Of a stretch of 64,000 bases of DNA, positions 60,407-64,000 are shown piece by piece. Source of the stretch: Leucobacter celer subsp. astrifaciens. GTDB taxonomy: Bacteria; Actinomycetota; Actinomycetes; Actinomycetales; Microbacteriaceae. The translations under genes were made by a program, and so were the position numbers. The notes under the pieces were generated by a model. It was not told the DNA's origin. It saw only the letters and a list, made by a program, of their open reading frames with translations, and did not search any database. The stretch's first letter is position 1. The number at the start of each line of letters is the position of its first letter. The stretch is from NCBI RefSeq assembly GCF_001273835.1, contig NZ_JHEI01000147.1, positions 1 through 64,000 on the forward strand, in the 5' to 3' direction.

Positions 60407-61353
60407 CGGAGGCCTCCTTCCGCGGGTGCAGACGCGAGGAGCAGTTCCCGCTTCAGCGCGGCGCGAGCTCGGGCACGGGAGACCGCGCGGGTGATGATGC
60501 TGCGTCGGGGCGAGAACAGCAGCGAGACCAGGAAGATCGCGAACAGGGTCAGCACGATCAGTGGCCCGGTGGGCACCTTGCCGAGCACGATCGACAGGTA
60601 GGCGCCGACGCCGCTGCCGACCGCGCCGAACAGACCGGAGAGCGCGACCATGCCCGGCAGGGTGCGCGTCCATTGGCGGGCCGCGGCCGGCGGGGTGACG
60701 ACGAAGGCGACCATGAGCACGAGGCCGACGGCCTTCACCCCGATCACGGTCGCGATCACGATCGTGGTGAACATCAGCGTGTCGATGGTGCGCGCCCGAA
60801 ACCCGAGCACCGTGGAGTGATCCGGGTCGAAGGTGCGCAGCGCGAACTCCTTCCAGAACACCAGCATCAAGGCGAGGGCGAGGGCGCCTACGGTGATGCT
60901 CGTGGTCAGATCGGCGATCGTGATCACGGAGGCGTTGCCGAAGAGGTAGTCCTGGATGCCGCCCTTGCCCGGGAAGGCACCGTTCGAGATGATCCGCATG
61001 AGCAGCATGCCGCCGCCGAAGAAGACCGTGAGCGAGACCGCCATCGCGGTGTCGATGCGGATCTTCGAGACCCGGGTCACCCCGTTGGCGAAAAGCACCG
61101 CGAGCGTGCCGACGACGACCGCGCCGATGATCAGTGCGATCATGTTGCGGCCGTCCGCGCCCAGCACGACGACCGCGGTGAGGAACGCGAGCAGCGTTCC
61201 GGGCAGCGCGGCATGGGAGATCACATCGCTGATGAGCGACTGCTTCCGCAGGTACGCGAAGCTTCCGAGAGCCCCGGCGACGAGGCCGATGGTCATGGTG
61301 CCGAAGAACACCATCCGGTAGGTGTGATTGCCGAGGAACTCGATCAGGCTCAC
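60403..61353 (-). CDS. Manganese/zinc-type ABC transporter permease 1
   Basis: 316-aa ABC-3-family permease: RKQSLISDVISHAALPGTLL, FGGGMLLMRIISN, VGLVLMVAFVVTPPAAARQW. The GTG at 61353 shares GTGA with the ATPase stop and is the likely start; the longer open frame upstream lies out of frame inside the ATPase gene. A basic, Arg-rich tail of about 35 residues ends it. Confidence 0.9.
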   Translation of the reverse strand: MSLIEFLGNHTYRMVFFGTMTIGLVAGALGSFAYLRKQSLISDVISHAALPGTLLAFLTAVVVLGADGRNMIALIIGAVVVGTLAVLFANGVTRVSKIRIDTAMAVSLTVFFGGGMLLMRIISNGAFPGKGGIQDYLFGNASVITIADLTTSITVGALALALMLVFWKEFALRTFDPDHSTVLGFRARTIDTLMFTTIVIATVIGVKAVGLVLMVAFVVTPPAAARQWTRTLPGMVALSGLFGAVGSGVGAYLSIVLGKVPTGPLIVLTLFAIFLVSLLFSPRRSIITRAVSRARARAALKRELLLASAPAEGGLR

Positions 61354-62156
61354 GACGCGAACTCCAGGAACGCGTCGTCGCCTGCCGTGACCTCGTACGC
61401 GGTGCGGATGTTCTCGCGCGTGAACGACTCGTCGGCCGGCCCCGAGGCCACCACCCGGCGGTTCAGCAGGGTGACATGGTCGCAGTAATCTCGCACGGTC
61501 GCGAGGTCGTGGTGCACGATCACCACCGTCTTCCCCTGCTCCCTGAGCGTGTGCAGCACGGAGACGATGGCCTGCTGGCTCTTCGCGTCGATGCCCTGGA
61601 ACGGCTCGTCCATGAAGTACAGATCCGGGGCCTGCACCAGCGTACGGGCCAGGAACACGCGCTGCCGCTGCCCGCCCGAGAGCTCCCCGATCTGACGGGA
61701 CGCGAGATCCGGGATCCCGGTCTGCTCGAGGGCCGCGACCGCACGGGCGCGCTCTCGCTTTCCGGGGCGGCGGATCCAGCCGATGGAGCCGTAGGTGCCC
61801 ATCGTGACCACATCGAGCACCGTGGTCGGGAAGTCCCAGTCGACACTGGTCGATTGCGGCATGTAGCCGACCCGCTTCCGCGTGCGGGCGAGGGGCTGCC
61901 CGAAGAACTCGGAAGTGCCGGTCAGCGGCTTCACGAGGCCGAGCATGGCCTTGATGAGCGTCGACTTGCCGGCCCCGTTGGGGCCGACGATCCCCATCAC
62001 CACACCCTGGGGCACGGCGAAATCCACACTGCGCAGCACCGGCTCCGCGCGATAGGCGACGGAGAGGCCCTGCGTGCTGCAGGCGAGTGCGGTGTCCGGG
62101 GAGGCCGGGGTTCCGATGGGAGCCCCAGCCGTGTGAACGATGTTGGTCACGGTCAC
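61350..62156 (-). CDS. Manganese/zinc-type ABC transporter ATPase
   Basis: 268-aa ABC ATPase: Walker A GPNGAGKST, signature LSGGQRQRVFLARTL, Walker B LYFMDEPFQGID, switch His VVIVHHDLATV. The segment VGYMPQSTSVDWDFPTTVLD is typical of the Mn/Zn/Fe chelate subfamily. GTG start at 62156 overlaps the stop of the binding-protein gene (GTGA). Confidence 0.92.
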   Translation of the reverse strand: MTVTNIVHTAGAPIGTPASPDTALACSTQGLSVAYRAEPVLRSVDFAVPQGVVMGIVGPNGAGKSTLIKAMLGLVKPLTGTSEFFGQPLARTRKRVGYMPQSTSVDWDFPTTVLDVVTMGTYGSIGWIRRPGKRERARAVAALEQTGIPDLASRQIGELSGGQRQRVFLARTLVQAPDLYFMDEPFQGIDAKSQQAIVSVLHTLREQGKTVVIVHHDLATVRDYCDHVTLLNRRVVASGPADESFTRENIRTAYEVTAGDDAFLEFAS

Positions 62157-63112
62157 TGCCCCGCGGTTCCGAGGGCCTCGGCCACGGCGCGGGCGTTGTG
62201 CGAGAACGCGCCGATATAGGTGTCCACGCCGGAATCCGCACCGAGGGAGTCCGCGAAGAGCTCCTCGCCCGAGACCTCGACCTGCCAGCCGAGCGACCGC
62301 ACGGCTTCTTTCAAGCTGGTGATGGCCTGCGGGTTGGCCTGGTTGTCCTGGAAGATCACCGGCACCTCGTTGTCTGCGATGAGCTGCGCGAGCTCCGACA
62401 GCTCCCCGGCGCTGAGCTTGGCCTCGGTCGAGACGAAGTCGGTGGCGTGCACCTCGAGGTCGAAGGTCTGCCCGAAGTAGTTGAACGCGTCGTGCCCGGT
62501 GATGAGGATGCGCGGTTCGATCTTGCCATCGCCGAGCAGTTCGTGCGCCTCGGCGACCACGGCGTCGATCTCCTCGAGGTAGGCCTCGGCATTCGCCGCG
62601 TACTCGGCCGCGCCCGCCGGGTCGATCTCGCCAAGTTTGTCTGCGACGTATCCGACGACGAGCGACCACGCTTCGGGGCTGTTCCAGACGTGCGGATCAT
62701 GCAGCGGGTTGCCCTGGTCGTCGGTCTCGGGCCAGTCCAACAGCAGGTCTGCGGGGAGCTGGTCGCCCACGGCGAGCTGCTTGTCGCCGAGGCTCTCGAG
62801 CTGGTCGATCATCTGCGCCTCGAGGTGCAGCCCGTTCCAGAACACCACGTCGGCGTTCTGGATCGTCTCGATGTCCTTCGTCGACGGCTGGTAAGTGTGC
62901 GGATCGCCGCCCGGGCCGACCATCGTCGTCACTTCGGCATCGGGGGCGAGATTCGCGACCGCGTCAGCCAGGTAGCCGGTGGTCGCGTAGACCTTGAGGG
63001 GGTCGCCGTCGCTACCGGGTTCGGGGGTGCCGGTATTCGCGCAGGCGGTGAGGCCGAGCGCGGCGATCGCGGCGATCGCGATTCCGGTGAGGAACTTCCT
63101 GGTGATCTTCAA
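62153..63112 (-). CDS. Manganese/zinc-binding lipoprotein
   Basis: 319-aa cluster A-I binding protein. I start at TTG 63112 (LKITRKFLTG), with GGAAGG about 9 bp upstream; ORF positions further out lie in the PEPCK gene. Lipobox LTAC. The four metal ligands of the family can be read: His in GGDPHTYQP, His in WNGLHLEAQ, His in LITGHDAFNYF, and an acid in VIFQDNQANP (Asp). Metal choice (Mn or Zn) cannot be told from sequence; the MntR-like regulator favours Mn. Confidence 0.9.
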   Translation of the reverse strand: MKITRKFLTGIAIAAIAALGLTACANTGTPEPGSDGDPLKVYATTGYLADAVANLAPDAEVTTMVGPGGDPHTYQPSTKDIETIQNADVVFWNGLHLEAQMIDQLESLGDKQLAVGDQLPADLLLDWPETDDQGNPLHDPHVWNSPEAWSLVVGYVADKLGEIDPAGAAEYAANAEAYLEEIDAVVAEAHELLGDGKIEPRILITGHDAFNYFGQTFDLEVHATDFVSTEAKLSAGELSELAQLIADNEVPVIFQDNQANPQAITSLKEAVRSLGWQVEVSGEELFADSLGADSGVDTYIGAFSHNARAVAEALGTAGQ

Positions 63113-63131
63113 GAGATGCAGCCTTCCTGTA

Positions 63132-64000
63132 TCAGTGGGTGTCGGGGTGTGTGGATCCGGGGCCGGATCCGGGATGCGCGTGGCCTGCCGAGGCCGCCTG
63201 CCTGGTGAGGGCCGTGCTGAGGGCCTCGTGGGCGTCCCAGATCTCGCGCGGCACATCGGGCAGGCTCGCGAGGTGCTCCTGCCGATGCTGCACTTCCTCG
63301 GTCCAGCGCTTCGTGTCGATTCGCAGCAGCCGGTCGAGATCCTCTGCGGGAATATCGAGGCCGGTGAGATCGAGCTCCTCCGCTGTGGGGAGGACGCCTA
63401 CCGGCGTGGGGTGCCCGTGGGCGTCGCCTGCGCGGTAGCGGAAGAGCCAGTTCAGGGCGCGGAGGTTCTCGCGGTAGCCGGGCCAGAGGTAGTGGCCGTC
63501 TTCGGGGTCGCGCTGGAACCAGTTGACGTGCGCGAATACGGGCAGATCGGTGAGCTGCCGGAGCAGGGTCAGCCAGTGCTGGGCGTAGCGGCCTTCTGAG
63601 TAGGAGAAGAAGGGGCGCATCGACATGGGGTCGTATCTGAGTTGCCCGTCGACGCCCTCGGCGGCGAAGGTCGCCTCCGCTCCCAGGGTGAGGCCGTCGT
63701 AGACGCCGATCGCGAGGTCGTCGATGGCGCGGATCAGGGGTTCGCGGTCGCGGGTGCGGCCGCCGAAGATGATCGCGTCGATCACGACCCCTGACGGGTC
63801 TGCGGCGTCTGCGGCGAGGTTCGGGATGCGTTCGAGGGGGATCGTGAAGCGGCTATTCGGATGCGCCCACGGAGCATCCTGCTGGTCGGGGCCGCGGTCG
63901 GCGATCGGGGCTCCGGTCCAGTCGAGCCACCCGTCGAGTTCTGCGGGAGGCTGCGGGGTGAGGCCTTCCCACCACACCTCGCCGGTGAGCTGGTTGTAGG
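63132..64000 (-). CDS. pckG: GTP-dependent phosphoenolpyruvate carboxykinase, 5' part outside window
   Basis: The frame is open across the right edge, so only the last 289 codons or so are visible. Family segments: TGEVWWEGLT, NSRFTIPLERIPN, VVIDAIIFGGRTRDREPL, DPMSMRPFFSY, VFAHVNWFQRDP. PckG turns oxaloacetate and GTP into PEP and needs Mn(II). The C-terminus has an extra His-rich tail (AGHAHPGSGPGSTHPDTH) beyond the usual end. The Mn/Zn transporter operon starts 19 bp after its stop on the same strand, so the two are probably co-transcribed. Confidence 0.92.
   Translation of the reverse strand, partial: YNQLTGEVWWEGLTPQPPAELDGWLDWTGAPIADRGPDQQDAPWAHPNSRFTIPLERIPNLAADAADPSGVVIDAIIFGGRTRDREPLIRAIDDLAIGVYDGLTLGAEATFAAEGVDGQLRYDPMSMRPFFSYSEGRYAQHWLTLLRQLTDLPVFAHVNWFQRDPEDGHYLWPGYRENLRALNWLFRYRAGDAHGHPTPVGVLPTAEELDLTGLDIPAEDLDRLLRIDTKRWTEEVQHRQEHLASLPDVPREIWDAHEALSTALTRQAASAGHAHPGSGPGSTHPDTH

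Noticed and set aside
61354..62669. Long upstream extensions of the permease and ATPase frames in the Mn/Zn operon
   Set aside because: Each overlaps the neighbouring gene in a different frame; coupled GTG starts at 61353 and 62156 explain the real proteins.
1..64000. Prophage, integrative element or insertion sequence
   Set aside because: No integrase, transposase, structural phage gene or tRNA-end duplication was recognised; the small palindromes are the only mobile-like DNA.

Overview
The window is high-GC DNA with dense, overlapping, co-directional genes, GTG starts, an actinobacterial-type DtxR/IdeR iron box and ribosomal and secretion genes typical of Actinobacteria. S-layer-homology (SLH) surface proteins, HtaA heme proteins and the STPK/FHA/MoxR cluster point to Microbacteriaceae; a Leucobacter-like genus is my best guess, but the sequence alone does not prove it. 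I see no prophage, transposase, integrase, CRISPR array or rRNA.

1-12725 (minus strand) is a heme-iron acquisition locus read right to left: lipoprotein HmuT, permease HmuU, ATPase HmuV, two membrane-anchored secreted proteins (8613-9554 and 6190-8616), a 1171-aa SLH-anchored HtaA protein, a heme oxygenase, a small lipoprotein, and a second HtaA protein that runs off the left edge. A DtxR/IdeR-type box (12823-12841) lies in the divergent promoter region. On its other side are a secreted subtilisin-like protease and a sortase (12945-17356). The likely scheme is that the protease frees heme from host or environmental proteins, HtaA-type proteins capture it at the wall, HmuTUV imports it, and heme oxygenase releases the iron.

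17357-20709 holds palindromic repeats and a secreted metallophosphoesterase with SLH repeats, whose last SLH repeat is broken by a 10-bp tandem duplication. 20758-26342 is a phosphonate module: PhnD-PhnC-PhnE importer, a FAD-dependent oxidoreductase, a divergent GntR/HutC regulator with two matching operators, and a phosphonatase-like HAD hydrolase. 26343-28645 holds a lone AbiEi-like protein between two large palindromes, and an endonuclease/exonuclease/phosphatase-fold protein.

28646-35984 is proline catabolism (LysR regulator, bifunctional PutA, PutP symporter) followed by an AraC/GyrI regulator. 36214-51296 (minus) is a long phospho-signalling and envelope cluster: Ser/Thr kinase, 1996-aa Ig/FN3-like membrane protein, MoxR ATPase, DUF58 protein, transglutaminase-like membrane protein with a degenerate active site, PP2C phosphatase, a Thr-motif membrane protein, and an FHA protein. 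This cluster and the heme locus are the two places where undescribed biology is most likely.

51499-57206 is the conserved rplA-rplK ... nusG-secE-tRNA-Trp block (minus), interrupted by an IclR regulator and malate synthase G. 57539-64000 carries an aminotransferase, then (minus) a manganese/zinc-type ABC transporter with its own DtxR-family regulator, and the 3' part of a GTP-dependent PEP carboxykinase cut by the right edge.
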